This document shows, one piece after another, positions 24,907 to 33,376 of a DNA stretch of 64,000 nucleotides. The notes beneath the pieces were generated by a model. The model did not search any database. It was given only the letters and a program-made list of their open reading frames with translations, and had not been told where the DNA came from. The DNA is from Alphaproteobacteria bacterium (lineage in GTDB: Bacteria > Pseudomonadota > Alphaproteobacteria > UBA828): the NCBI GenBank assembly GCA_022823305.1, contig JAJDXK010000149.1:43080-107079 (forward strand). The letters are read 5' to 3'. The position numbers and the translations under genes were made by a program. The first letter of the stretch is position 1, and every line of letters begins with the position of its first letter.

Positions 24907-27353
24907 TGGCGCAGGACCTCCCGGGCTCCGCGCGGATCGTCATCGTCGGTGGCGGCGTGGTGGGCTGCTCCGTTGCCTATCACCTGGCGAAGCGCGGGGT
25001 CACGGAGGTGGTGCTGCTGGAGCGGCGCGAGCTCACCTGCGGCACCACCTGGCACGCCGCGGGCCTGATCGGCCAGCTTCGCCCCTCGAAGCGGATGACC
25101 GAGCTCGCCAAGTACACGGCCGAGCTCTACACGGGTCTCGAGGCGGAGACCGGCCAGGCGACCGGCTTCAAGCAGAACGGCTCGATCTCGCTCGCCACCC
25201 ACGCCGGCCGGATGGAGGAGCTCAAGCGCAGCGCGTCCATGGCCAAGGTGTTCGATCTCAGCGTCGACGTGATCGGCCCCGACGAGATCAGGGAGCGCTA
25301 CCCGCTGATCGAGGTCGACGACGTGGTGGGCGGCATCTTCATCCCCTCCGACGGCCAGGCCAACCCGATCGACGTGAGCCGCGCGCTGGCCAAGGGCGCC
25401 CGCGATGGCGGCGTGCTGATTCGCGAGAACACGCCCGTCACCGCCATCGCCCATGACGGCGAGCGCGTCACCGGCGTGGAGACCCCGGAAGGCGCCGTCG
25501 CGGCGGATGCCGTGGTGCTCTGTGCCGGCATGTGGACGCGGGACCTCGCGGCCTCCGTCGGCGTGCACGTGCCGCTGCACGCCTGCGAGCACTTCTACGT
25601 GATGACCGATCCCTTCGAGGGCGTGACGCCGGACCTGCCCGTGCTACGCGACTACGACGGCTGCGCCTACTACAAGGAGGACGCCGGAAAGATTCTTCTC
25701 GGCGCCTTCGAGCCGAACGCCAAGCCCTGGGGCATGGACGGCATCCCCGAGGACTTCTGCTTCGACCAGCTGCCCGACGACTGGGAGCATTTCGAGCCGG
25801 TGCTGGAGCACGCGCTGCGCCGCATGCCGGCCCTGAACGAGGCCGGCATCCAGTCCTTCTTCTGCGGGCCCGAGAGCTTCACCCCCGACGACCGCTACCA
25901 CCTCGGCGAGGCGCCGGGGCTCTCCGGCTGCTGGATCGCCGCGGGCTTCAACTCCATCGGCATCCAGTCCGCCGGCGGCGCCGGGCGGGTGCTGGCGGAG
26001 TGCCTCACCAGCGGCCGCCAGCCGCTCGACCTCTGGGACGTGGACGTGCGCCGCAACCTGCCCTTCCAGACCAACCGGCGCTTCCTGCGCGCGCGCGTGA
26101 GCGAGACCCTGGGCCTGCTCTACGACGACCACTGGCCCTTCCGCCAATTCGCAACCGCGCGGGGCGTGCGCCGCTCGCCCTTCCACGACCGCCTCGTGGC
26201 CCGAGGCGCCTGCCACGGCGAGGCCTTCGGCTGGGAGCGGCCCAACTGGTACGCGACCGACGGCACGGAGCCCCGCTACGAATACAGCTTCGGCCGCCAG
26301 AACTGGTTCGATCTCTCGGCGGCGGAGCACCGCGCGGTGCGCGAGGGGGTGGGCCTCTTCGACCAGACCTCGTTCGCCAAGTTCCGCCTCCAGGGCCGCG
26401 ACGCGGCGAAGGTGCTGGGTCATGTCTGCGCCAACGAGGTGAACGTGCCGCGGGATCGCATCGTCTACACCCAGTGGCTCAACGACGCGGGCGGCATCGA
26501 GGCCGATCTCACCGTGACGCGGCTCGCCGACGACGATTACCTGATCGTGACCTCGGGCGAGTTCCAGGTGCGGGATGCCCTCTGGCTCACGCGCCACATC
26601 CCCGACGGCGCGCACGCGGTGCTCACCGACGTCACCTCCGGGCTCGCCGTGCTCGGCGTGATGGGCCCGCGCGCCAGGGACCTGTTGCAGTCGCTGAGCC
26701 CCGACGATCTCGGCAACGAGGCCTTCCCCTTCGGCACCAGCCGGGAGATCGAGCTCGGTCTGGGGCGCGTCCGCGCCTCGCGTATCACCTACGTGGGCGA
26801 GCTTGGCTGGGAGCTCTACATCCCCACCGAGTTCGCCGCCGGCGTCTACAACGCGCTGGTCGACGCGGGAGAGGCGGTCGGGCTTCGCCACGTCGGCATG
26901 CACGCCATGAACTCGCTCAGGATCGAGAAGGCCTACCGCCACTACGGCCACGACATCGGCGATGCCGACACGCCGCTGGAGGCCGGCCTCGGCTTCGCGG
27001 TCAAGCTCGACAAGGCGGCGCCCTTCATCGGCCGCGACGCGCTGCTGCGCCAGCGGGAGGAGGGCGTGCGCCAGCGGCTGGTGCAGTTCCTTCTCGAAGA
27101 GCCCGAGCCGCTGCTCTATCACAACGAGCCGATCTGGCGGGACGATGCGATCTGCGGCTACGTCCGCTCGGGCATGTACGGCCACACCCTGGGCGGGGCT
27201 GTCGGCCTCGGCTACGTCGAGAACGAGGGCGGCGTGGACGCGGCCTACGTGAACGCCGGCCGCTACGAGATCGAGGTCGCCGGCGAGCGCTACCCCGCCA
27301 GGGCCTCGCTGCGCCCGCTCCACGACCCCACGTCGAGCCGGATCAAGGCTTAA
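24906..27353 (+). CDS. FAD-dependent sarcosine/dimethylglycine dehydrogenase with GcvT domain
   Basis: An 815-residue two-part enzyme. The N-terminal DAO-type FAD domain (~1-420) begins RIVIVGGGVVGCSVAYHLA. It carries CGTTWHAAGL, where the His is the covalent flavin attachment site in dimethylglycine and sarcosine dehydrogenases. The C-terminal ~390 residues form the folate-binding aminomethyltransferase (GcvT) domain with FDQTSFAKF, YVGELGWELYIP and HVGMHAMNSLRIEKAYRH. It should oxidise an N-methylglycine and pass the methyl carbon to tetrahydrofolate. It is translationally coupled to the upstream amidohydrolase. Confidence 0.93.
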   Translation: MAQDLPGSARIVIVGGGVVGCSVAYHLAKRGVTEVVLLERRELTCGTTWHAAGLIGQLRPSKRMTELAKYTAELYTGLEAETGQATGFKQNGSISLATHAGRMEELKRSASMAKVFDLSVDVIGPDEIRERYPLIEVDDVVGGIFIPSDGQANPIDVSRALAKGARDGGVLIRENTPVTAIAHDGERVTGVETPEGAVAADAVVLCAGMWTRDLAASVGVHVPLHACEHFYVMTDPFEGVTPDLPVLRDYDGCAYYKEDAGKILLGAFEPNAKPWGMDGIPEDFCFDQLPDDWEHFEPVLEHALRRMPALNEAGIQSFFCGPESFTPDDRYHLGEAPGLSGCWIAAGFNSIGIQSAGGAGRVLAECLTSGRQPLDLWDVDVRRNLPFQTNRRFLRARVSETLGLLYDDHWPFRQFATARGVRRSPFHDRLVARGACHGEAFGWERPNWYATDGTEPRYEYSFGRQNWFDLSAAEHRAVREGVGLFDQTSFAKFRLQGRDAAKVLGHVCANEVNVPRDRIVYTQWLNDAGGIEADLTVTRLADDDYLIVTSGEFQVRDALWLTRHIPDGAHAVLTDVTSGLAVLGVMGPRARDLLQSLSPDDLGNEAFPFGTSREIELGLGRVRASRITYVGELGWELYIPTEFAAGVYNALVDAGEAVGLRHVGMHAMNSLRIEKAYRHYGHDIGDADTPLEAGLGFAVKLDKAAPFIGRDALLRQREEGVRQRLVQFLLEEPEPLLYHNEPIWRDDAICGYVRSGMYGHTLGGAVGLGYVENEGGVDAAYVNAGRYEIEVAGERYPARASLRPLHDPTSSRIKA

Positions 27354-27395
27354 TGCATCGGACCGAGGATCAATGCGCAATGCGCCAATTTGGGT

Positions 27396-27863
27396 CTATG
27401 CGGCCAGTGCCCACCTCGTTCGAGACCGGCCCGAGAGCGCAAAGGTCATGTGGTGCTTGCGGTCCAACGTGTCCTCAAGGTCCGCGATACGGTTCAGGGT
27501 GTCTCGGAGCTTTTCCTCCTCGCCACTACCCTGCTCCAGATAGAGCCTCCTGACGAGAGCTTCGGCTGCCTTCGGGAAGGCTGATTTTTCCGCCTCCCAC
27601 CTGTGAACGGTCTGCTCGCTCACGTCCAGCAGGTGAGCCAATGTCGCTTGAGACAAGAGCATCTCGCGGCGCAGGAAACGCATCTCCTTGCCGCTCAAAC
27701 TCTTCTTGTAGCGGCTCAAATGCTCGCCGATTGCCCGATGAAGTGCGTCGATATTCTTGATTGCGACTGTTCTCCCGCGTGCGGACTCGCTCCGCTCGAA
27801 CCCATCCATCAGATAGACGTCGTCCAGACCGCACTCCGTGTAGTGGTAGTGCTCATCGTGCAT
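27396..27863 (-). CDS. HTH antitoxin-like regulator (MqsA/YgiT-related, without zinc finger)
   Basis: A 155-residue protein. The N-terminus YHYTECGLDDVYLMDGF is typical of a family paired with DUF4258 genes. A Cro/XRE helix-turn-helix (~72-110) reads LRREMLLSQATLAHLLDVSEQTVHRWE, the arrangement found in MqsA-type antitoxins. There is only one cysteine in the N-terminal part, so the zinc finger of true MqsA is absent. A charged coiled-coil-like stretch (~120-140) and a basic tail end the protein. Start ATG at 27863 follows GGGGAGA. It lies 23 nt after the DUF4258 gene and likely represses it through the palindrome at 28217-28237. Confidence 0.82.
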   Translation of the reverse strand: MHDEHYHYTECGLDDVYLMDGFERSESARGRTVAIKNIDALHRAIGEHLSRYKKSLSGKEMRFLRREMLLSQATLAHLLDVSEQTVHRWEAEKSAFPKAAEALVRRLYLEQGSGEEEKLRDTLNRIADLEDTLDRKHHMTFALSGRSRTRWALAA

Positions 27864-27886
27864 GGGCGTCTCCCCGGCTCCTGTCT

Positions 27887-28216
27887 TCACCATGTCGTGA
27901 TGCATTCGATGTGATCCGCGCACACGGCTACGACAACGTCGACGCGCTGCCCCGCGACCTTGCGACGCACCTGAATCCGCCAGTCCCCGAATTCGTCTTG
28001 CTTGGGATGGCCGACCGCTCTGCCGGAGCGCAGCACCTCCAGGATCATCCGCATGTTGATTCCCCGCTCCTGCATGCGCTGCCTGAAGTGCGGTTCGCTC
28101 ATGCGGATGTTCAGTGTGTCCGCCAGCGCGAGTGAGTGGACACGGCTCACCAGTTGGTCGGCGGATGGCGACTCCGTCCGCAACCTGGAAAAGGGGACGA
28201 TCGGCGAGTCCGGCAC
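27887..28216 (-). CDS. DUF4258 protein, probable toxin partner
   Basis: A small protein with the DUF4258 core: HFRQRMQERGI, then a variable loop, DWRIQVRRKVAGQRVDVVVAVCADHIECITTW. This fold is related to RelE-like and BrnT-like toxins, and the family is often encoded beside HTH antitoxins. The annotated GTG at 28216 gives 109 residues and coincides with the predicted transcription start, so it would be leaderless. An internal GTG at 28150 or ATG at 28102 are alternatives. First gene of a two-gene operon with the HTH protein. Toxicity is not shown by sequence. Confidence 0.75.
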   Translation of the reverse strand: MPDSPIVPFSRLRTESPSADQLVSRVHSLALADTLNIRMSEPHFRQRMQERGINMRMILEVLRSGRAVGHPKQDEFGDWRIQVRRKVAGQRVDVVVAVCADHIECITTW

Positions 28217-28237
28217 AACCTACCAATATGGTAGGTT
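28217..28237. promoter_or_regulatory. palindromic operator of the DUF4258/HTH operon
   Basis: Perfect 9-bp arms AACCTACCA (28217-28225) and TGGTAGGTT (28229-28237) around ATA. The outer AACCT/AGGTT halves match the core recognised by E. coli MqsA. The site lies across the predicted -10 box and start of the operon, as expected for antitoxin autoregulation. Confidence 0.75.
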
Positions 28238-28251
28238 CAGCGGTTCGTCAA
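28223..28251 (-). promoter_or_regulatory. promoter of the DUF4258/HTH operon
   Basis: On the minus strand TTGACG (28251-28246), a 17-bp spacer and TATTGG (28228-28223). The -35 is strong and the -10 weak. The predicted start is at about 28216, next to the operator, so bound regulator would block polymerase. Confidence 0.55.
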
Positions 28252-28322
28252 GGAGGCTGGATGAGCTCTCCCAAGGCCGACTGGAGCTGCTTCGTGTCCG
28301 ATTTGCCGGAGCTGCTGCCCGG

Positions 28323-29510
28323 CTACCCCCAGAGCCGCTCGGTCGCGAGGGCGGCGCCGTCGGCCAGCATGCGCAGCTTCGCCCACGCCACGTCCTCGGC
28401 CACGAACTGGTAGCCGGCGAAGGTGCTGAAGCCGCAGTCCGTGCCGGCGATCACGCGGCGCGCATCGCCCATCACCTCTGCGTAGAGGCAGATGCGGTCG
28501 GCCACCACCTCGGGGTGCTCCAGGTAGTTGGTGGTCACGTCGATCACGCCGGGGATCAGGATCATGGGTGCGGGCGGCGGGTTCGCCTTCAGCGCCTTCC
28601 ACTCGTGCTGGTGGCGCGGGTTGGCGCAGGCGATGCTGAGCGCGCCGACCTTGGCCTCGTAGATGAGCGGCAGCAGCGGCGCCAGGTCGCAGTCGTCGAT
28701 GTGGGGGCCGTCCCAGTTGCCGAAGCAGACGTGGAGCCTCGACTTCTCCGCCGGGATGTCGGCGAGCGCCACGTTGAGCGCGCGGATGTGCAGCGCCACC
28801 CGCTCCAGGAACTCGTCCAGCGGCCGGCCCTGGAACATGAACTGCCGCTCCATGGCGAGGTCGGGCGCGTCGATCTGCAGCAGGTGGCCCGAGGCGACGA
28901 TGCAGTCGTACTCCTTCTTGAGCTCGTGGCCGAGCGCCATGACGTAGTCCTCGTCGCACGGGTAGTCGGGGTTGTCCTCGGCCCGCAGCATGGTGGTGGA
29001 GACGATGCCGGGCGAGGCGGCGGTCATGAAGGTCTCGGCGAAGGGGTCGCCGGCGCGCTCCAGCGAGTCCGCGAACTGCGCCAGCTCGAAGCGCACGTCG
29101 GCGAGGTCGGGCTCGTATTGAACCGCGGTCTTGGCCTGCGGCGCGTTCCACACCTTGGGCCGCTCCTTGTTCCGGCTCCAGGTGCGCTCGGTGAACATGG
29201 CGGCGTAGCCCGGGAACTTCACCATGTCGGTGAGCATGTTGCGCTGCGATTCACCGCCGAAGCCCGACATGCGCTGCGGCACGTAGGTCTGGAAGCCGAC
29301 GCGGGGCTCCTCGCCGTCGCAGCCGATGTCGACGCCGCTCTCGATCTGCTTCGCGACCACCCAGTCGATGGCCTCGGCCACCGCCTGCTCGAATTCCGCC
29401 TGTTCGAAGTCCGCGCCCTGCTCGCGCTTGATGAGCAGCGCCTCGAGCGCCGGCGGGCGCGGCAGGCTGCCGACGTGGGTGGTGAGCATGCGGTCTTCGC
29501 TGGTCAGCAT
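28323..29510 (-). CDS. MetE C-terminal-like cobalamin-independent methyltransferase
   Basis: A 395-residue protein with the catalytic barrel of the methionine synthase MetE family but without the long N-terminal half of MetE. Marker segments are TTHVGSLPRP at the N-terminus, LHVCFGNWDGPH with zinc ligands His and Cys, and AGTDCGFSTF with the third zinc Cys. It probably moves a methyl group to a thiol; donor and acceptor are unknown. AGGAGG precedes the chosen ATG. An upstream in-frame ATG (29576) would add a non-conserved leader. Confidence 0.85.
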   Translation of the reverse strand: MLTSEDRMLTTHVGSLPRPPALEALLIKREQGADFEQAEFEQAVAEAIDWVVAKQIESGVDIGCDGEEPRVGFQTYVPQRMSGFGGESQRNMLTDMVKFPGYAAMFTERTWSRNKERPKVWNAPQAKTAVQYEPDLADVRFELAQFADSLERAGDPFAETFMTAASPGIVSTTMLRAEDNPDYPCDEDYVMALGHELKKEYDCIVASGHLLQIDAPDLAMERQFMFQGRPLDEFLERVALHIRALNVALADIPAEKSRLHVCFGNWDGPHIDDCDLAPLLPLIYEAKVGALSIACANPRHQHEWKALKANPPPAPMILIPGVIDVTTNYLEHPEVVADRICLYAEVMGDARRVIAGTDCGFSTFAGYQFVAEDVAWAKLRMLADGAALATERLWG

Positions 29511-29594
29511 GGGGAGGGCCTCCTGTTGGCACCACGTTGCCGGCCGAGTGTCGCGCGCACCCGGCGGCGGGCGCAAGCGGCGCGGGCCGGCGCC

Positions 29595-30197
29595 TCAGGT
29601 CTCGCGCGTCTTCTCCGCGTAAGCGATGCGCCGCCCCGTCGCATCGAGGGCCTCCCCGATCAGGGCCTCGCGCGATTGCAGCAGGTCGCCTGCGGGTAGC
29701 TTCAGGGAGTCCAGCAGTCGGTCCATGGTCGCGTCGTGGGGCTCCAGCGTCCCGTCGGCGAGGATATGGGCCACGGCGATGCCTTCTGCGACCAGGCAGC
29801 GGCCGACCAGGATGGTGCGGTGGCAGGCGAGCGGCTCCTTCTCGGCGCACATCAGCGCGACCCGCTCGCGCGCCGCCTCCTCGACGACACGGCCGAGGCC
29901 TTCACGGAAGAGCGGCGTCCGGGTCACGCGGTCGTAGCGGACGCGGCCTTCATCGTAGCAGGCGCGGTCCTCCGGGCGGCCGCCGAGCGCGCGCCCGAGA
30001 AAGAGGTAGGCGATGCCGCGCTCGCTCAGCGCCGCGTCGAGGGCCTTGCGATTGAAGTGCGGGTTGAAGCGGCTGTAGGGCGCCGAGCGCACGTCGGCCA
30101 CCACGGCGACGTCGTGCCGGCGCAGCAGCGCCACGAAGATCTCCAGCGCGTGGTTGGAGTGCCCGACGGTCAGCACCTGGGGCGTGCCCGCGCTCAT
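29595..30197 (-). CDS. DUF488 family protein
   Basis: A 200-residue protein with the complete DUF488 pattern: VLTVGHSNHALEIFVALLRRHDV, VADVRSAPYSRFNPHFNR and the cysteine-rich-looking ALMCAEKEPLACHR motif. The family is widespread and uncharacterised, with proposed nucleic-acid or redox roles. The ATG at 30197 matches the usual N-terminus. It is 84 nt from the MetE-like gene start, so the two may be cotranscribed. Confidence 0.88.
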   Translation of the reverse strand: MSAGTPQVLTVGHSNHALEIFVALLRRHDVAVVADVRSAPYSRFNPHFNRKALDAALSERGIAYLFLGRALGGRPEDRACYDEGRVRYDRVTRTPLFREGLGRVVEEAARERVALMCAEKEPLACHRTILVGRCLVAEGIAVAHILADGTLEPHDATMDRLLDSLKLPAGDLLQSREALIGEALDATGRRIAYAEKTRET

Positions 30198-30277
30198 ACG
30201 CCCGACCGATGGCGTTCGGCCCCCGGATGTGGTGAGGTGCGCCACACACCGCAACGCATGGCCGGAGGAGGAGAAGC

Positions 30278-30703
30278 ATGACACAGGACGCCACGGCGGC
30301 GGGGCTGGAGGCCGCCTTTCACGCCTGGGCGCGCGGGCTCAACGAGGGCGACCTCGATGCCTTCTGGAGCGCGTTCGACGCCGATGCCGAGATTCTCGAC
30401 GAGGACTACCCCTGGCGCATGACCAAGGAGGAGTTCGTCGACCACATCGACTTCCACGCTGGCGGCAAGGGGCTGTGGGAGCACTTCAAGTGGATCCCGC
30501 GCGAGCTGAACTTCAAGGTATGGGGAACCACAGGCCACGTCAGCGGCTTCTCCACCTTCCGCGGCAAGCCGCGCGACGCGGGCTTTCGCCAGCGCTTCAT
30601 GGGCTTCACCCAGACCTGGTACCACAAGGACGGCGTCTGGCTTCAGGTCTGCTGGCATCAGAGCCCGCTGCTCGGCCGCATCGAGGGCGCCTCGCCGAGC
30701 TGA
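30278..30703 (+). CDS. NTF2/SnoaL-like protein
   Basis: A 141-residue protein with the cone-shaped NTF2-like fold: LEAAFHAWARGLNEGDLDAFWSAFDADAEILDED, a central strand region, and the aromatic-rich FTQTWYHKDGVWLQVCWHQSP at the end. Members are either small enzymes (ketosteroid isomerase-like) or binding proteins. A GGAGGAG lies just upstream of the ATG. Single gene between divergent and convergent neighbours; no function can be assigned. Confidence 0.8.
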   Translation: MTQDATAAGLEAAFHAWARGLNEGDLDAFWSAFDADAEILDEDYPWRMTKEEFVDHIDFHAGGKGLWEHFKWIPRELNFKVWGTTGHVSGFSTFRGKPRDAGFRQRFMGFTQTWYHKDGVWLQVCWHQSPLLGRIEGASPS

Positions 30704-30732
30704 GCGCGCCCGCCGGCTGGGGGGGAGGCCGG

Positions 30733-31626
30733 TCAGGCGGCATCCTCGGCCGCGACACTGCCCTTGCGGCGGTGGCGCTTGGCCTCCTCGGCGACCGCGG
30801 AGGCGTCGGCGTCGTAGACGAGGCGCTCGGTGCCGGCGAGGGCGACGAAGCGCTTGCCGCGCGCGCGGCCGATCAGCGTGAGACCGGCCTCGCGCGCGAG
30901 CTCCACCCCCCAGGCGGTGAAGCCCGAGCGCGAGATCAGGATCGGAATCCCCATGGTCACGGTCTTGATCACCATCTCGCTGGTGAGCCTGCCGGTGGTG
31001 TACATGATCTTGTCCGCAGCGCCGATACCGTGGCGGAACATGTAGCCCGCGATCTTGTCGACCGCGTTGTGGCGGCCGACGTCCTCCATGTAGATCAGCG
31101 GCCGCCCCTCCTCGCACAGCACGCAGCCGTGGATGGCGCCGGCGGCGAGGTAGAGGCTCGGCTGCTGGTTGATCGCCCGGCTCAGCGCATAGAGCCACGA
31201 GGTCTTGAGGCGGGCGTCGGGGTCCAGCGCCGTCGCCTCGAAGCGCTCCATCAGGTCGCCGAACACGGTGCCCTGGGCGCAGCCCGAGGTGAGCGTCTTC
31301 TTGCGCAGCGTCTCCTCGTAGTCGGTCGCGCGCCGGGTGCGGACGACGACGGTCTCGATGTCCTCGTCGTAGTCCACGCCGGTCACCTCGTCGTCCTGGC
31401 GCAGCATGTTCTGGTTGAGCAGGTAGCCGAGCGCGAGGTAGTCCGGGTAGTCGCGGATCGTCATCACCGTGACGATCTCCTGGCGATTGAGGAAGAGCGT
31501 GAGGGGCCGCTCCTCGACCACGCGCGCGTCCACCGCCGCGCCCTCCTGATCCACGCCCGCGAGCTGGCGGGTGAGGCGGCGGTCCTCGGGGTCCGGCTTG
31601 ACGATGAACCGGTCTCTGTCGTTCAT
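30733..31626 (-). CDS. fdhD: formate dehydrogenase accessory sulfurtransferase FdhD
   Basis: A 297-residue protein that transfers sulfur from a cysteine desulfurase to the molybdenum cofactor of formate dehydrogenase. Motifs are VEERPLTLFLN, TLTSGCAQGTVFGD with the active cysteine loop, and EDVGRHNAVDKIAGY. The loop has one cysteine instead of the C-x2-C of the E. coli protein, a form I associate with a separate FdhD branch. No formate dehydrogenase genes lie in the window. The ATG at 31626 is preferred over one at 31665. Confidence 0.92.
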   Translation of the reverse strand: MNDRDRFIVKPDPEDRRLTRQLAGVDQEGAAVDARVVEERPLTLFLNRQEIVTVMTIRDYPDYLALGYLLNQNMLRQDDEVTGVDYDEDIETVVVRTRRATDYEETLRKKTLTSGCAQGTVFGDLMERFEATALDPDARLKTSWLYALSRAINQQPSLYLAAGAIHGCVLCEEGRPLIYMEDVGRHNAVDKIAGYMFRHGIGAADKIMYTTGRLTSEMVIKTVTMGIPILISRSGFTAWGVELAREAGLTLIGRARGKRFVALAGTERLVYDADASAVAEEAKRHRRKGSVAAEDAA

Positions 31627-31739
31627 GGGTCGCAGGGTGCCACGGGCTCGCACCGCATTCCACAACCCAGTGACGCCCGGCTCCTATTCCCGGCGGTGCT
31701 CTGCGATACTATCGGAGACGGTGCCGGAGTCGCCGAATC

Positions 31740-33227
31740 ATGACGCGCAAGACATCTCCTGCAGTACCGCCCGCGCCCGAGGCGGCGGACGCGAACGCGC
31801 CCAACCGCATGTGGGGCGGGCGCTTCGACACGTCGCCGGACGCGGTGATGGAGGCGATCAACGCCTCGGTCGACTTCGACCGCCGGCTCTACGCCGAGGA
31901 CATCGCGGGCTCGATCGCGCACGTCACCATGCTGGCCCGGCAGGGAATCGTGACGCAGGAGGACGCGGACGCCATCACCCAGGGCCTCGGCCGGGTGCGG
32001 GCGGAGATCGAGGCCGGCGAATTTCCCTTCGACCGCGCCCTCGAGGACATCCACATGAACGTCGAGGCGCGCCTCGCCGCGCTGATCGGCCCGGCGGCGG
32101 GCCGCCTGCACACCGCGCGCTCGCGCAACGACCAGGTCGCGACCGACCTGCGCCTCTGGCTGCGCGCCCGCCTGGACGAGGCCGACGAGGCCTGCCGGGA
32201 CCTGCAGGCCGCGCTCATCGACCGGGCCGAGGAGCACGCCGCCACGGTGATGCCGGGCTTCACCCACCTGCAGACGGCGCAGCCGGTCTCCTTCGGCCAC
32301 CACCTGCTGGCCTACGTCGAGATGATCGGGCGCGACCGCGGCCGCATCGCCGACTGCCGCAGGCGACTGAACGAGTCGCCGCTCGGCGCCGCCGCGCTCG
32401 CCGGGACCTCCTATCCCATCGACCGCGCCATGACCGCCGCGCTGCTCGGCTTCGACCGGCCGGCGGCCAACTCCATCGACGCGGTCTCCGACCGCGACTT
32501 CGTGATCGAGGCGCTCGCGGCGGCAGGGCTGATCGCCATGCACCTCTCGCGCTTCGCCGAGGAGCTGGTGCTCTGGTCGAGCGCGCAGTTCGGCTTCGTC
32601 ACGCTCTCCGACCGCTTCTCCACCGGAAGCTCCATCATGCCGCAGAAGCGCAATCCCGACGCGGCCGAGCTGGTGCGGGGCAAGAGCGGGCGGATCACGG
32701 GCGCGCTGGTCGCGCTGCTCACCATGATGAAGGGCCTCGCGCTCACCTATTCCAAGGACATGCAGGAGGACAAGGAGCCGCTCTTCGACGCCTTCGATTC
32801 GCTCGCGCTCTGCCTCGCGGCGACCACCGGCATGGTGCGCGACATGACCGTGCACGCGGACGCGATGGCGCGCGCCGCCGGCGCCGGCCACGCGACCGCG
32901 ACCGAGCTTGCCGACTGGCTGGTGCAGGAGGCAGGACTGCCCTTCCGCGAAGCGCACGCGATCGCCGGGCGCATCGTGAGGCACGCCGAGGAGAGGGGCT
33001 GCGAGCTCGCGACGCTCGCGCTCGCCGACCTGCAGGCGATCGAGCCCCGCATCACGCAAGACGCCCTGGCGCTGCTCGACCCCGCCACGGCGATCGGGCG
33101 CCGCACCAGCGAAGGCGGCACCGCGCCCGGCGAAGTCGCGAAGCAGGTTGCCAGCGCCCGGCGGCGCTTTCTCCAGGGTCCGGCCGAAGCCGGGCGCACG
33201 CGCCGAATGGAGAGCCCGATCAGATGA
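31740..33227 (+). CDS. argH: argininosuccinate lyase
   Basis: Final step of arginine synthesis, splitting argininosuccinate into arginine and fumarate (495 residues). It carries the fumarase/lyase signature [16 protein letters not shown], the N-terminal RMWGGRF, and [17 protein letters not shown]. The C-terminus is longer than the ~460-residue norm by a basic tail ([17 protein letters not shown]). Its stop overlaps the start of the small lipoprotein gene (ATGA), followed by lysA, a conserved order. Confidence 0.97.
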   Translation: MTRKTSPAVPPAPEAADANAPNRMWGGRFDTSPDAVMEAINASVDFDRRLYAEDIAGSIAHVTMLARQGIVTQEDADAITQGLGRVRAEIEAGEFPFDRALEDIHMNVEARLAALIGPAAGRLHTARSRNDQVATDLRLWLRARLDEADEACRDLQAALIDRAEEHAATVMPGFTHLQTAQPVSFGHHLLAYVEMIGRDRGRIADCRRRLNESPLGAAALAGTSYPIDRAMTAALLGFDRPAANSIDAVSDRDFVIEALAAAGLIAMHLSRFAEELVLWSSAQFGFVTLSDRFSTGSSIMPQKRNPDAAELVRGKSGRITGALVALLTMMKGLALTYSKDMQEDKEPLFDAFDSLALCLAATTGMVRDMTVHADAMARAAGAGHATATELADWLVQEAGLPFREAHAIAGRIVRHAEERGCELATLALADLQAIEPRITQDALALLDPATAIGRRTSEGGTAPGEVAKQVASARRRFLQGPAEAGRTRRMESPIR

Positions 33228-33364
33228 TACGCAAGCTCAGCCTCCTGATGACCGTCGTCGCCGCCATCGGCCTGATCGTGGCGCTCTCGAGCTGCGGCAG
33301 GAAGGGTCCGCTGGAGCCGCCGCCGGCCGAGGTCCGGGCCGAGCTCGCGCCGCCCGCGGGCTGA
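33224..33364 (+). CDS. lptM: small outer-membrane lipoprotein, LptM/YifL-like
   Basis: A 46-residue lipoprotein with a hydrophobic leader and lipobox LSSC (33287-33298) followed by [10 protein letters not shown], the hallmark of the LptM family. In E. coli LptM helps LptD mature in the LPS export machine. The ATG overlaps the argH stop by four bases, and lysA starts 12 nt later; the lptM-lysA neighbourhood is conserved across proteobacteria. It is consistent with the lptCAB genes at 48 kb. Confidence 0.88.
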   Translation: MIRKLSLLMTVVAAIGLIVALSSCGRKGPLEPPPAEVRAELAPPAG

Positions 33365-33376
33365 CGGACGCGGGCC

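Noticed and set aside
27420..27470. tRNA-like GTTCGA segment near the end of the dehydrogenase gene
   Set aside because: No acceptor or anticodon stem can be built around it; no tRNA genes were found in the window.
30733..31626. fdhD taken as part of a formate dehydrogenase operon
   Set aside because: No formate dehydrogenase subunit or molybdenum-cofactor gene lies nearby; it stands alone.
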